NCBI GenBank assembly: GCA_964362515.1
Contig: CAYIEP010000001.1
Location: 1-33,665 of the forward strand
Length of the DNA: 33,665 nucleotides
Direction of reading: 5' to 3'
Source of the DNA: CAYIEP01 sp964362515
GTDB taxonomy: Bacteria; Patescibacteriota; Minisyncoccia; UBA6257; UBA9933
In this document: in pieces, positions 1 through 7,166 of the stretch
How the letters are laid out: each line of letters opens with the position of its first letter
Position numbering within the stretch: the stretch's first letter is position 1
Notes under the pieces: model-generated
Database searches by the model: none
What the model saw: only the letters and a program-made list of their open reading frames with translations
Told to the model about the DNA's origin: nothing
Translations under genes and position numbers: made by a program

Positions 1-13
1 GCATTCCTTTTTT

Positions 14-49
14 TATCCAGTTAATTTGTCATAGCGAGATAACTGGATA
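14..49. repeat. 10-bp perfect inverted repeat near the contig end
   Basis: TATCCAGTTA at 14-23 is the exact reverse complement of TAACTGGATA at 40-49, with a 16-nt spacer. It lies downstream of the 3' end of the solute-binding protein gene that ends at 82. On the minus strand the stem is followed by A residues and not by a T tract, so it does not look like a standard intrinsic terminator for that gene. On the plus strand only a weak GATTTT follows. Function unknown. Confidence 0.4.
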
Positions 50-81
50 GATTTTATAATTCGGGCTTCGGGTTTTTGATT

Positions 82-1731
82 TTATTTAAAAACTCTCGCG
101 GTTTTAATATGCCAATTTTCCACCTCGTCAAATCTGTCTTCCGCCATAAACATAACGTCTTTTAAAATTATTTTCTGATTATTATTGAAAGCATAAAAAT
201 ATTCCGGAGAAAATAAGAAAACCGCCGGCCTGTCTTCCAAGAATAAGCCTTTTATTTTTTTGACATCGCGGCCGATATTATCGGCGTCTATGCCCCTTCT
301 TACGGACTCAATCAGCGCGTCAACGATTTTATTTTCATACATCGCCAGATTAAGTCCTGGATAAAATTTTTCCGACGAATGCCAAAAAGAATAAAGGTCG
401 GGATTGTTGCCGAAAATATTCCCGAAAATCACCGCTTCGTAATTTCTGGTCTTGAGCGCCTCATTTATTTTTTCCGGAGAAAGAAAGGAAACATTGACTT
501 TGACTCCTATATTTTTCCAATTTTCTTTGATAATTTCCGCGGTCTCTTTTAAAAATTCCACATCCGGCGCGATTAAATTTATTTCCAACGTCGCCGATTC
601 TCTGTTTTTAAATTTTTTCTCCCTTATGCCGTCGTTATTTAAAATCCATCCATCGCTTTCCAAAAGCGCGCCGGCTTTTTCGTACGAGAACTCATCCGAG
701 AAATTTTCGTCTATTTGCCAAATCCAAGAAAGAACCGGATTGTTTATTTTTATGGCGTTGCCGTTAAAAACGGCGTCGATTATAAGTTTTTTGTCAGTCG
801 CGTAATCTAAAGCCGTTCTTATGTTTTTCTCTTTTAGAATTTCCGTTGAATAAGGATTCAAAAATACCGCGTAATATCTTGGCATTTTTGCCTTAATCAG
901 GCTGCGCCTTATTTCAAGAGCGGAGATATTTTTTCCGCTTAAACCCCAAAAACCGTCGATTGTTCCGGAGTTGAAAGACTCAATTAATTCTTTTTGATTT
1001 TTGTAAAATTTAAATATAAACGAATCAAGGTACGGTTTTTTATTGAAATAGTTTTCATTCCTCGTGAGCGTGTAGGTTGTTATGAATCCGTCTCTTTTTT
1101 TATCAAAAGAGGCGAATTTAAACGGCCCGCTTCCTATCGGCTCAAGATTGTATTCCGAGAGTCGAAAATTAGACGCCGGAATGTCTCCAAAAATATGTTT
1201 CGGCATGGGCCTTAACTCTTTAAGAATGTTTTCAAAAAAATAATACGGCGATTGAAGAATTATTTTTATTTCTTTTTCGCTTACTCTTTCCGCTTTTACG
1301 CTTTTCAGGGCGGGCGCGTTCAAAGAATTGGAATCGGCGTTCTGAATAGAATCTATCGTGAAAATAATATCGTCGGATGTTATCGGTTGCCCGTCGTGCC
1401 AAAAAATATTTTCCTTGAGCCTGATGTTAAAAACTTTATTATCGCCGCTTTTTTTATAGCTCTCGGCCATACTCAATAAATCGTCAAAAACCAATTTTAT
1501 AAGCGCGGTGTCGGATTCGCCGACGCTCCCCAAAACCGGATTTATAAATTTTGGCTGACCGACCATTCCTTCCGTATATTCTCCGCCAGCAACGGGAACG
1601 ATGTCGGTTTTTCTTTTTAAAATCTCAAAAGACAATAACGAAGAAGAAATAAAAAAAACAGCGGCGGCGATTATTAAAACCCACTTTTCTTTCAGAGACA
1701 ACGTTTTAAGGGCGGCAATTAAAAATCGCAA
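82..1731 (-). CDS. ABC-type extracellular solute-binding protein, family 5 (peptide/oligopeptide-binding type)
   Basis: A 549-residue protein with a membrane anchor or uncleaved signal at about residues 17-36, followed by a long extracellular domain. The family 5 (OppA/DppA-like) core is visible: FINPVL near residue 63, the LVFDDLLS segment, the NIFWHDGQPITSDDIIFTID block typical of the family near residues 108-127, and IGSGPFKF near 200. The family captures peptides or nickel for ABC importers. No lipobox cysteine is visible, so it is probably held by the N-terminal helix. No permease or ATPase gene lies beside it, so its partner is unknown. It starts 13 nt after secG, so the two are probably cotranscribed. 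The family call is confident; the substrate is not predictable. Confidence 0.85.
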   Translation of the reverse strand: MRFLIAALKTLSLKEKWVLIIAAAVFFISSSLLSFEILKRKTDIVPVAGGEYTEGMVGQPKFINPVLGSVGESDTALIKLVFDDLLSMAESYKKSGDNKVFNIRLKENIFWHDGQPITSDDIIFTIDSIQNADSNSLNAPALKSVKAERVSEKEIKIILQSPYYFFENILKELRPMPKHIFGDIPASNFRLSEYNLEPIGSGPFKFASFDKKRDGFITTYTLTRNENYFNKKPYLDSFIFKFYKNQKELIESFNSGTIDGFWGLSGKNISALEIRRSLIKAKMPRYYAVFLNPYSTEILKEKNIRTALDYATDKKLIIDAVFNGNAIKINNPVLSWIWQIDENFSDEFSYEKAGALLESDGWILNNDGIREKKFKNRESATLEINLIAPDVEFLKETAEIIKENWKNIGVKVNVSFLSPEKINEALKTRNYEAVIFGNIFGNNPDLYSFWHSSEKFYPGLNLAMYENKIVDALIESVRRGIDADNIGRDVKKIKGLFLEDRPAVFLFSPEYFYAFNNNQKIILKDVMFMAEDRFDEVENWHIKTARVFK

Positions 1732-1744
1732 ATTTTTTTAAATT

Positions 1745-1957
1745 TTAAATAAAGAAATTAAGAATCGACAAAACCGCGAAAACAACCACTAAAAATATGG
1801 TTGAGGCAAAAATTATTTTTTCCAATCCTCTTCTTTGGCCGTAAAATCCTCCGTCCCCGCCGCCAAAAATTCCGGAAATTCCGGATGAGCGTTCTTGAAG
1901 AAGAATTAAAATAATCAGCAATATGGAAACTATTATTTGGGCTATTGATAAATACAT
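1745..1957 (-). CDS. secG: Protein-export membrane protein SecG
   Basis: A 70-residue protein beginning MYLSIAQIIVSILLIILILL, a first transmembrane helix, followed by the SecG-type loop QERSSGISGIFGGGDGGFYG with its characteristic glycines, then a second helix (about 48-68). SecG is the small auxiliary subunit of the SecYEG protein-conducting channel. Length and two-helix topology fit the family. The start at 1957 is the only Met between the scaffold gap and the first helix. It lies just downstream of the 1963-2062 gap and 13 nt upstream of the solute-binding protein gene. Confidence 0.9.
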   Translation of the reverse strand: MYLSIAQIIVSILLIILILLQERSSGISGIFGGGDGGFYGQRRGLEKIIFASTIFLVVVFAVLSILNFFI

Positions 1958-1962
1958 AATTT

Positions 1963-2062
1963 NNNNNNNNNNNNNNNNNNNNNNNNNNNNNNNNNNNNNN
2001 NNNNNNNNNNNNNNNNNNNNNNNNNNNNNNNNNNNNNNNNNNNNNNNNNNNNNNNNNNNNNN
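1963..2062. other. Assembly gap of 100 N
   Basis: A run of exactly 100 N, the usual placeholder for a gap of unknown size. It hides the last residues of the holin-like gene and the upstream region of secG. Open reading frames drawn through it are not real. Confidence 0.98.
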
Positions 2063-2420
2063 TATACGCTCTTCTTGCCGAAAAACCGATAATAAAATTA
2101 ACAATCGTTATTATTAAAGAGGCGTATAATAAGGGTTTTATTCCAACAATATTAATGCTTGCCGAGAAAGAGTCAAGAAAATAAAGCATCATGGCGTTAA
2201 CCAAGATGATGCCGAGGCCGAAGGTTAAAATGATTACCGGCCCGAAGAAAAATTTGAAAATCGGCCTTATAAAAACATTTATGAGGGTAAACGCGCCGAC
2301 CGCCATTAAGAAAGCGTAGATATCAAAAGAAATATTAAAACCTTTTACAAAAAAAGCGGCCGCCCAAAGGGCTATTGAGTTTGAAAAAAACGAAAATATT
2401 AAATGAAAAACCGGTCTCAT
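2063..2420 (-). CDS. Phage holin family 4 / YvlD-like membrane protein, 3' end lost in gap
   Basis: About 119 residues are visible before the scaffold gap. Four hydrophobic helices are apparent: about 4-26, 31-53, 60-80 and 92-113. The pattern NVFIRPIFKFFFGPVIILTF, followed by a helix containing NAMMLYFLD, is typical of the YvlD / four-helix holin family (Pfam Phage_holin_4_2). Family members are about 110-120 residues, so little more than the final residues are missing. Despite the name, most bacterial members are chromosomal envelope proteins of unknown role and there is no phage context here. A TTGTCT / TAATAT promoter with 17-bp spacing ends 7 nt before the ATG, predicting a leaderless mRNA. 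Confidence 0.75.
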
Positions 2421-2427
2421 TATTCAT

Positions 2428-2456
2428 ATATTACTTTGAATTGCGAAATTAGACAA
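2428..2456 (-). promoter_or_regulatory. Promoter of the holin-like gene, predicted leaderless
   Basis: On the minus strand TTGTCT (2456-2451) and TAATAT (2433-2428) are separated by 17 bp. The -10 box ends 7 nt before the ATG at 2420, so transcription should begin at or next to the start codon. Confidence 0.6.
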
Positions 2457-2514
2457 ACCCGAAATTCTTTCTGAAAATTTTCTTCTTTATTGTTATCCAC
2501 AATGAATAATGGAC

Positions 2515-2547
2515 TTGCTTTAATTATAGAGTCTTTTAAACTATAAT
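2515..2547 (+). promoter_or_regulatory. Probable promoter of the TM-helix protein gene
   Basis: A perfect TATAAT lies at 2542-2547, 23 nt before the ATG at 2571. The best -35-like hexamer, TTGCTT at 2515-2520, is 21 bp away, which is too far for a typical promoter, so only the -10 box is well supported. AAAGG at 2553-2557 is a weak possible ribosome-binding site. Confidence 0.45.
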
Positions 2548-2570
2548 ATCCTAAAAGGTCGAAAGTAATA

Positions 2571-3272
2571 ATGGAAAATTTATACATGGAACCAATTCAA
2601 TATTCTTTTCAGAGGGTTTGGGCTGATGTTTTTTCCGATATTATCGGCTTTTTACCGGTTTTAATAGTTGCCCTTATTATTCTTGCTTTGGGACTTATTA
2701 TCGCCGGCATTATCAGTTGGGTAATTGAAAAGGTTATCAGATTTATAAAACTTGATTTAGCCCTTCAAAAAGCCGGAGTAGAGCCTTATTTAACAAGGGC
2801 CAATTTAAGACTTGATAGCGGCAGATTTCTTGGCCGGCTGGTCTATTGGTTTTTGGTGATTTTAACCGTTTTAGCGGTTACGGACATATTAAGGCTTTGG
2901 CAAATATCGGAATTTATCCGCCAATTCACTCTTTATATTCCTAATTTAATAGTGGCCGTATTAATAATGCTTGCCGCCATTATTTTAGCTAATTTCTTTA
3001 GGTCGTTGGTAAAGGCTTCTATTATGGCCGCCAAACTTCACGCTTCCCGCTTTTTAGGTTCAATAGCTTGGTGGGCGGTAATAATTTTGGGCGCCGTTGC
3101 TTCTCTTGACCAGCTTGGAGTCGCGACAACGGTTGTCAATTTCGTTAATTATCTGGCAATCGGATTAATCGCTATGGTGGCAATCGCCGGCGGCATCGCT
3201 TTTGGTCTCGGCGGAAAAGACTTCGCCTCGAATATTTTAGCGAGAATTCGGGAAGAAACCGGTAATAAATAA
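2571..3272 (+). CDS. Conserved TM-helix membrane protein, mechanosensitive-channel-like
   Basis: A 233-residue protein with about five hydrophobic segments. It contains two copies of the TM-helix repeat (Pfam TM_helix type): FLPVLIVALIILALGLIIAG near residues 27-46 followed by a basic stretch, and YIPNLIVAVLIMLAAIILAN near 123-142 followed by a similar basic stretch. The C-terminal segment GGIAFGLGGKDFASNI resembles the pore-lining helix of MscS channels, but the protein ends there, without the MscS beta domain. It may be an ion channel or a pore-less relative. It has its own -10 box and is followed by a clear terminator, so it is probably monocistronic. ATG at 2586 is an alternative start. 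Confidence 0.75.
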   Translation: MENLYMEPIQYSFQRVWADVFSDIIGFLPVLIVALIILALGLIIAGIISWVIEKVIRFIKLDLALQKAGVEPYLTRANLRLDSGRFLGRLVYWFLVILTVLAVTDILRLWQISEFIRQFTLYIPNLIVAVLIMLAAIILANFFRSLVKASIMAAKLHASRFLGSIAWWAVIILGAVASLDQLGVATTVVNFVNYLAIGLIAMVAIAGGIAFGLGGKDFASNILARIREETGNK

Positions 3273-3296
3273 TTTCGGTTTTCGCGTAAATCGCGG

Positions 3297-3335
3297 AAAA
3301 ATCGCTCCAATCTAAATTTCGGGGCGATTTTTTTT
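3297..3335 (+). terminator. Rho-independent terminator after the TM-helix gene
   Basis: AAAAATCGCTCC (3297-3308) pairs with GGGGCGATTTTT (3321-3332), with one G-U wobble and a 12-nt loop. The stem runs into an uninterrupted tract of eight T ending at 3335. Confidence 0.8.
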
Positions 3336-3351
3336 ACGGATAATAGACGCA

Positions 3352-3380
3352 TTGACTTTATAAAATTTTTGTTTTAAATT
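3352..3380 (+). promoter_or_regulatory. Promoter of the 179-aa unknown gene
   Basis: TTGACT (3352-3357), a 17-bp spacer and TAAATT (3375-3380). The expected start lies near 3387, giving a leader of roughly 24 nt that includes an AGAGG ribosome-binding site before the ATG at 3411. Confidence 0.65.
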
Positions 3381-3410
3381 AGAGGCGCAACTTAACAAAA
3401 GAGGTTAAAT

Positions 3411-3950
3411 ATGGACAGTATTATTATTATTGAAAAAATTTTGGAAGACCTGAAAAGAGTGACGCCGGACAAATTGGTTGAGCCCGACGAGGAAACGTCG
3501 AAAAACGAAACCGTTGTGGGCGTAATGGACGAACGCCTTAAAAAGCTTTATGCCTTATCCTATTCTTATTATTATAAGGAGCGAGAGCTTGTTTTGGCCG
3601 GAATGAAAATACTTGCTCACGGCGAAAAGGACATACCGGAATTAAGTGAAAAATTATCAAATAATTGTAGGGAGTTAAGCAAGTGTCATCATCTTCAAGA
3701 ACTCGCGGATTTAATTTTCTGGGGAGAAATTAACCAAAAATTTAAAACTTGGGGGCAACAAAAAATAGCGGTCAGAAAAGGATTTAAGGTTGTTGTTATA
3801 GAAAAAGACGATGAACAAAAAGAAATCGCGCAACAACTTTTGTTGGTGACAAATATGCCACCAGAAAAATTATTTGGGGAGTTTGAAGCGTTTTTAAAAG
3901 AGAAAGGAGCCGGAGAAAAAGAGGCTGAAGAACCGATTACCAAACACTAA
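3411..3950 (+). CDS. Hypothetical protein, soluble, monocistronic
   Basis: A 179-residue protein I do not recognise. There is no signal peptide or membrane segment. It is strongly charged and looks mostly helical. A short motif NNCRELSKCHH near residues 84-94 could bind metal, but that is speculative. The C-terminal part has an amphipathic segment (PPEKLFGEFEAFLKEKG) and an acidic-basic tail. The start is supported by AAGAGG seven nt upstream of the ATG and by a good promoter at 3352-3380. A terminator at 3972-4008 closes the unit. An independent promoter, Shine-Dalgarno sequence and terminator suggest a regulated stand-alone gene. Confidence 0.7.
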   Translation: MDSIIIIEKILEDLKRVTPDKLVEPDEETSKNETVVGVMDERLKKLYALSYSYYYKERELVLAGMKILAHGEKDIPELSEKLSNNCRELSKCHHLQELADLIFWGEINQKFKTWGQQKIAVRKGFKVVVIEKDDEQKEIAQQLLLVTNMPPEKLFGEFEAFLKEKGAGEKEAEEPITKH

Positions 3951-3971
3951 GCAAGGCTTAGCGTTTGAGAG

Positions 3972-4008
3972 AAAAATACGCCGGGCTATATGCCGCGGCG
4001 TTTTTATT
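3972..4008 (+). terminator. Rho-independent terminator after the 179-aa gene
   Basis: ACGCCGGGC (3978-3986) pairs with GCC-G-CGGCGT (3992-4001) with a single bulged G and a short TATAT loop. A upstream and a TTTTTATTT tract downstream complete a typical intrinsic terminator. Confidence 0.75.
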
Positions 4009-4010
4009 TC

Positions 4011-4039
4011 TTGAAAATACCGCGAAAATAAACTAAAAT
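4011..4039 (+). promoter_or_regulatory. Promoter of the MBL-fold gene, predicted leaderless
   Basis: TTGAAA (4011-4016), exactly 17 bp, then TAAAAT (4034-4039). Only six nt separate the -10 box from the ATG at 4046, so the first transcribed base should fall at or beside the A of the start codon. Confidence 0.65.
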
Positions 4040-4045
4040 GATTTC

Positions 4046-4456
4046 ATGATAATCACTTTTTACGGGGAGGGGTGCTTTAAAATCCAAAGCGGAGAAACAA
4101 CTCTATTAACCGACCCATTTGATAATAAATCCGGCCTTACCCCGCCAAGGATAAAGCCCGATATTCTTATAAAAACCATCACTCCTTTTCCCATCACAGA
4201 CCAGATATTAACCCAAGAAACCGGCAAGTCAATTTACGGACCCGGAGAATATAATATAAAAGAAGCGGATATTTACGGNNNNNNNNNNNNNNNNNNNNNN
4301 NNNNNNNNNNNNNNNNNNNNNNNNNNNNNNNNNNNNNNNNNNNNNNNNNNNNNNNNNNNNNNNNNNNNNNNNNNNNNNCCGCAGGAAAAACTTTCCATTA
4401 AAAAGAAAGAGTTCAATGAAATAAAATCCGCTCAAATTATTGTTTTGAAGCCTTAG
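4046..4456 (+). CDS. MBL-fold metallo-hydrolase (UlaG-like), interrupted by an assembly gap
   Basis: The N-terminal 78 residues begin MIITFYGEGCFKIQSGETTLLTDPFD, with the beta-strand and TDP pattern of UlaG-like metallo-beta-lactamase-fold proteins. The part after the gap, PQEKLSIKKKEF to the end at IIVLKP, matches the usual C-terminal strand of the same family. The metal-binding HxHxDH segment is not visible and presumably lies in the gap. Family members are usually about 210-230 residues, and only about 103 are visible, so the gap is probably nearer 330 bp than 100. The substrate is unknown. It is followed after four nt by the small membrane protein and gyrA, so the three may form one operon. 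Confidence 0.75.
   Translation: MIITFYGEGCFKIQSGETTLLTDPFDNKSGLTPPRIKPDILIKTITPFPITDQILTQETGKSIYGPGEYNIKEADIYXXXXXXXXXXXXXXXXXXXXXXXXXXXXXXXXXXPQEKLSIKKKEFNEIKSAQIIVLKP
4279..4378. other. Assembly gap of 100 N inside the MBL-fold gene
   Basis: A placeholder run of exactly 100 N. The two flanking coding parts belong to the same protein family, and the usual family length implies a larger missing segment. Confidence 0.98.
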
Positions 4457-4460
4457 CGTT

Positions 4461-4730
4461 ATGTTTGAAAAATTAAAATCGCAATTGGAAAAAATCAGAA
4501 GCTCCAATGAAAAAATAAAAAGGAGATGGCTTGTGATTATGAGCGTAATCGCCATGCTTTTTATTCTTATTTTGTGGGGCGCTTACGCCAATATCGTAAA
4601 AAACAATGAAAATAATTCTTCCGTCGGTTTTTGGCAGATTTTTACTACCGGAATAAAAGTGGTTTCAAATTCTTTTGTAAGCGGCGTTAAGGGCTTTATA
4701 ACCTCGGAGAGAACGATTACAATAGAATAA
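4461..4730 (+). CDS. Small single-pass membrane protein upstream of gyrA
   Basis: An 89-residue protein of unknown function. The first 22 residues are highly basic and helical (KLKSQLEKIRSSNEKIKRRW). One transmembrane helix follows at about 24-44, and the C-terminal part is probably outside the cell, with little recognisable structure. It sits four nt after the MBL-fold gene, and its stop codon is directly followed by the gyrA start codon, so translation is probably coupled. I know of no family assignment. Confidence 0.65.
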   Translation: MFEKLKSQLEKIRSSNEKIKRRWLVIMSVIAMLFILILWGAYANIVKNNENNSSVGFWQIFTTGIKVVSNSFVSGVKGFITSERTITIE

Positions 4731-7166
4731 ATGATGGAAAAATCCCAAAGAATCGAAAAAAGAGAAATATCCGACGAACTCCGGGAGTCGTATCTTAATT
4801 ACGCGATGTCGGTTATTGTCTCGCGCGCTCTGCCCGATGTAAGGGACGGATTAAAGCCGGTTCATCGAAGAATTTTATGGACGATGTGGGAAGAAGGATT
4901 GACGCACGGAGCCAGATTCAGAAAATCGGCGACGGTTGTCGGCTCAACACTGGGAAGATATCACCCTCACGGCGATATAGCCGTTTATGATTCTTTGGTG
5001 AGAATGGCGCAAGATTTTTCTTTAAGATATCCATTGATTCAGGGGCAAGGGAATTTCGGCAATATTGACGGCGACTCGGCGGCGGCGATGCGTTATTCCG
5101 AAGCCAAACTTTCTAAAATATCCGAAGAACTTCTTTTAGATATTGAAAAAGAAACTATTGATTGGGGACAGAATTACGACAACACCCGCCAAGAGCCGAA
5201 AGTCCTTCCGGCAAAACTTCCCAATCTTCTTTTAAACGGCTCAATGGGAATAGCCGTTGGAATGGCGACAAACATCCCGCCGCACAATCTCAACGAAATA
5301 ATTGACGCGACAATTCATTTGAGCGAAAACCCCAAAGCAACGACCGAAGACTTAATGAAGTTCGTTCAGGGACCGGATTTTCCGACCGGCGGAACAATTT
5401 ATAACAGAAAATCCATCATTGAAACTTATATTAACGGGAAGGGACCGATTACTTGCCGCGCCGTTAATCAAATAGAAGAAGGAAAACGCGGATTTAATAT
5501 TATAATCACCGAAATTCCTTATCAGGTTAATAAATCAGAGCTTATTTCTCATATCGCCCAACTTGTTCAAGATAAAAAAATAGAAAATATTAGAGACTTA
5601 AGAGATGAAAGCGACAGAGAAGGAATGAGGATGGTCATTGAGCTTAAAAGCGACGCCGCGCCGCAAAAAGTTTTGAATCAGCTCTATAAACACACCGACC
5701 TTCAAAAAGATTTTCATATGAATATGATTGCTTTAGTTGACGGCATTCAGCCCCAGCTTTTATCTCTTAAAGAAGTTTTATCCGCCTATTTGGAGCATCG
5801 AAAAATTGTTGTTGAAAAAAGAGCGAAGTTTACCCTTAATAAAGCCAAAGAAAGAGCCCACATATTGGAAGGCCTTGCCAAAGCTTTATCGGTGATAGAC
5901 GAAATCATCGCCGTTATTAAAAAATCAAAAGATAAAGAAGACGCTCATAAGAATTTAGTGAGCGATTTTAAATTAAGCGCCCTTCAAGCAACCGCCATTC
6001 TGGAAATGAGACTTCAAACCTTGGCCGCTTTGGAAAGCAAGAAAATAGAAGACGAGCTTAAAGAAAAGAAAAAGCTTATCGCCGAACTTGAAGCCATTCT
6101 TAAAAGTCCGCAAAAAATCCTTCAAATTGTCAAAGACGAAGCGATGGAAATAAAAAAAGATTACGGCGATGAAAGAAGAACAAAAGTTGTCGCCGGCGGA
6201 TTGAAAGAATTCAAAGAAGAAGACCTTATCCCCCAAGAAGAAACGATTATTACTTTTTCCAAAAACGGCTACATCAAAAGAGTAAGTCCATCAAGTTTTA
6301 AAACGCAAAAAAGAGGCGGGGTGGGGCTAATCGGTTCGGAAGTCGGAGAAGAAGATTTTCTCACTCATTTCATCGGCGCCGATACCCATGACAATATTTT
6401 ATTCTTCACCGATAAAGGAGGGGTTTTTCAGACAAAAGTTTATGAAATTCCGGCCGCTTCAAGAACCAGCAAAGGAAAACTTATCCAAAACTTTTTAGAG
6501 ATACCGGCCGGGGAAACGATTAACACTATTATTAATTACGCCGATGAAGCCCAGAGCCCAGAATTAAAAATTCAAAATTACCTGGTAATGGCCACTAAAA
6601 ACGGCATAATAAAGAAAACTCCGTTAAAAGATTTTTCCAATATCAGAAGAAACGGCATTGTGGCCATCAATCTTCAAGCTAACGACCTGCTTAAGTGGGT
6701 AAAAATTTCTTCTGGAAAAGACGAAGTTTTGCTTACGACTTCTTTCGGTCAATCAATAAGATTTAAAGAAAGCCAGCTTAGGCCCATGGGACGATCGGCT
6801 TCCGGAGTTAAAGCGCTCAAATTAAAAAATAAAGATTTTGTCGTCGGCCTTGATATTATAAAAGCGGGCGGGAAATTATTAATTGTATCGGAAAAAGGAT
6901 TCGCCAAACAAACCAGACTCAATCAATATAAGGTTCAAAAAAGAGGCGGTTCCGGAATAAAAACATCCAAAGTAAACCAGAAAACCGGAAATGTCGCGGC
7001 CGCCAGAATAATTTCCGAAGAAGAAGAACTTCTGGTTCTTTCTGAAAAAGGGCAAATTATTAAAACCAAAATTTCCGGCATCAGAGAAAGCGGTCGAGCA
7101 ACCGCCGGCGTAAAAATAATGAAACTTAGAACCGGCGATAAAATAATCGGAATCATATGCCTCTAA
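4731..7166 (+). CDS. gyrA: DNA gyrase subunit A
   Basis: An 811-residue GyrA, the breakage-reunion subunit of gyrase, which introduces negative supercoils with GyrB (not in this window). The winged-helix domain carries the catalytic tyrosine at Y121 in AAAMRYSE. The quinolone-binding region GRYHPHGDIAVYD has Ile at residue 83, where Escherichia coli GyrA has Ser83; Asp87 is kept. The C-terminal DNA-wrapping domain has a degenerate GyrA box, QKRGGVG at 526-532, and a related QKRGGSG later, which favours gyrase over topoisomerase IV. A short stretch around AQSPELKIQNY (near 6550-6580) looks like an AT-rich repeat insertion. ATG ATG occurs at the start, so 4734 is an alternative. It overlaps the next gene by 10 nt. 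Confidence 0.95.
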   Translation: MMEKSQRIEKREISDELRESYLNYAMSVIVSRALPDVRDGLKPVHRRILWTMWEEGLTHGARFRKSATVVGSTLGRYHPHGDIAVYDSLVRMAQDFSLRYPLIQGQGNFGNIDGDSAAAMRYSEAKLSKISEELLLDIEKETIDWGQNYDNTRQEPKVLPAKLPNLLLNGSMGIAVGMATNIPPHNLNEIIDATIHLSENPKATTEDLMKFVQGPDFPTGGTIYNRKSIIETYINGKGPITCRAVNQIEEGKRGFNIIITEIPYQVNKSELISHIAQLVQDKKIENIRDLRDESDREGMRMVIELKSDAAPQKVLNQLYKHTDLQKDFHMNMIALVDGIQPQLLSLKEVLSAYLEHRKIVVEKRAKFTLNKAKERAHILEGLAKALSVIDEIIAVIKKSKDKEDAHKNLVSDFKLSALQATAILEMRLQTLAALESKKIEDELKEKKKLIAELEAILKSPQKILQIVKDEAMEIKKDYGDERRTKVVAGGLKEFKEEDLIPQEETIITFSKNGYIKRVSPSSFKTQKRGGVGLIGSEVGEEDFLTHFIGADTHDNILFFTDKGGVFQTKVYEIPAASRTSKGKLIQNFLEIPAGETINTIINYADEAQSPELKIQNYLVMATKNGIIKKTPLKDFSNIRRNGIVAINLQANDLLKWVKISSGKDEVLLTTSFGQSIRFKESQLRPMGRSASGVKALKLKNKDFVVGLDIIKAGGKLLIVSEKGFAKQTRLNQYKVQKRGGSGIKTSKVNQKTGNVAAARIISEEEELLVLSEKGQIIKTKISGIRESGRATAGVKIMKLRTGDKIIGIICL

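Noticed and set aside
1758..2420. 220-residue reading frame through the N run
   Set aside because: It exists only because N positions have no stop codons. The part before the gap is the holin-like protein, and the part after is the shadow of secG.
2063..2420. Prophage, suggested by the holin-like protein and the tyrosine recombinase
   Set aside because: No capsid, terminase, tail or att features are present. Both proteins have common chromosomal relatives.
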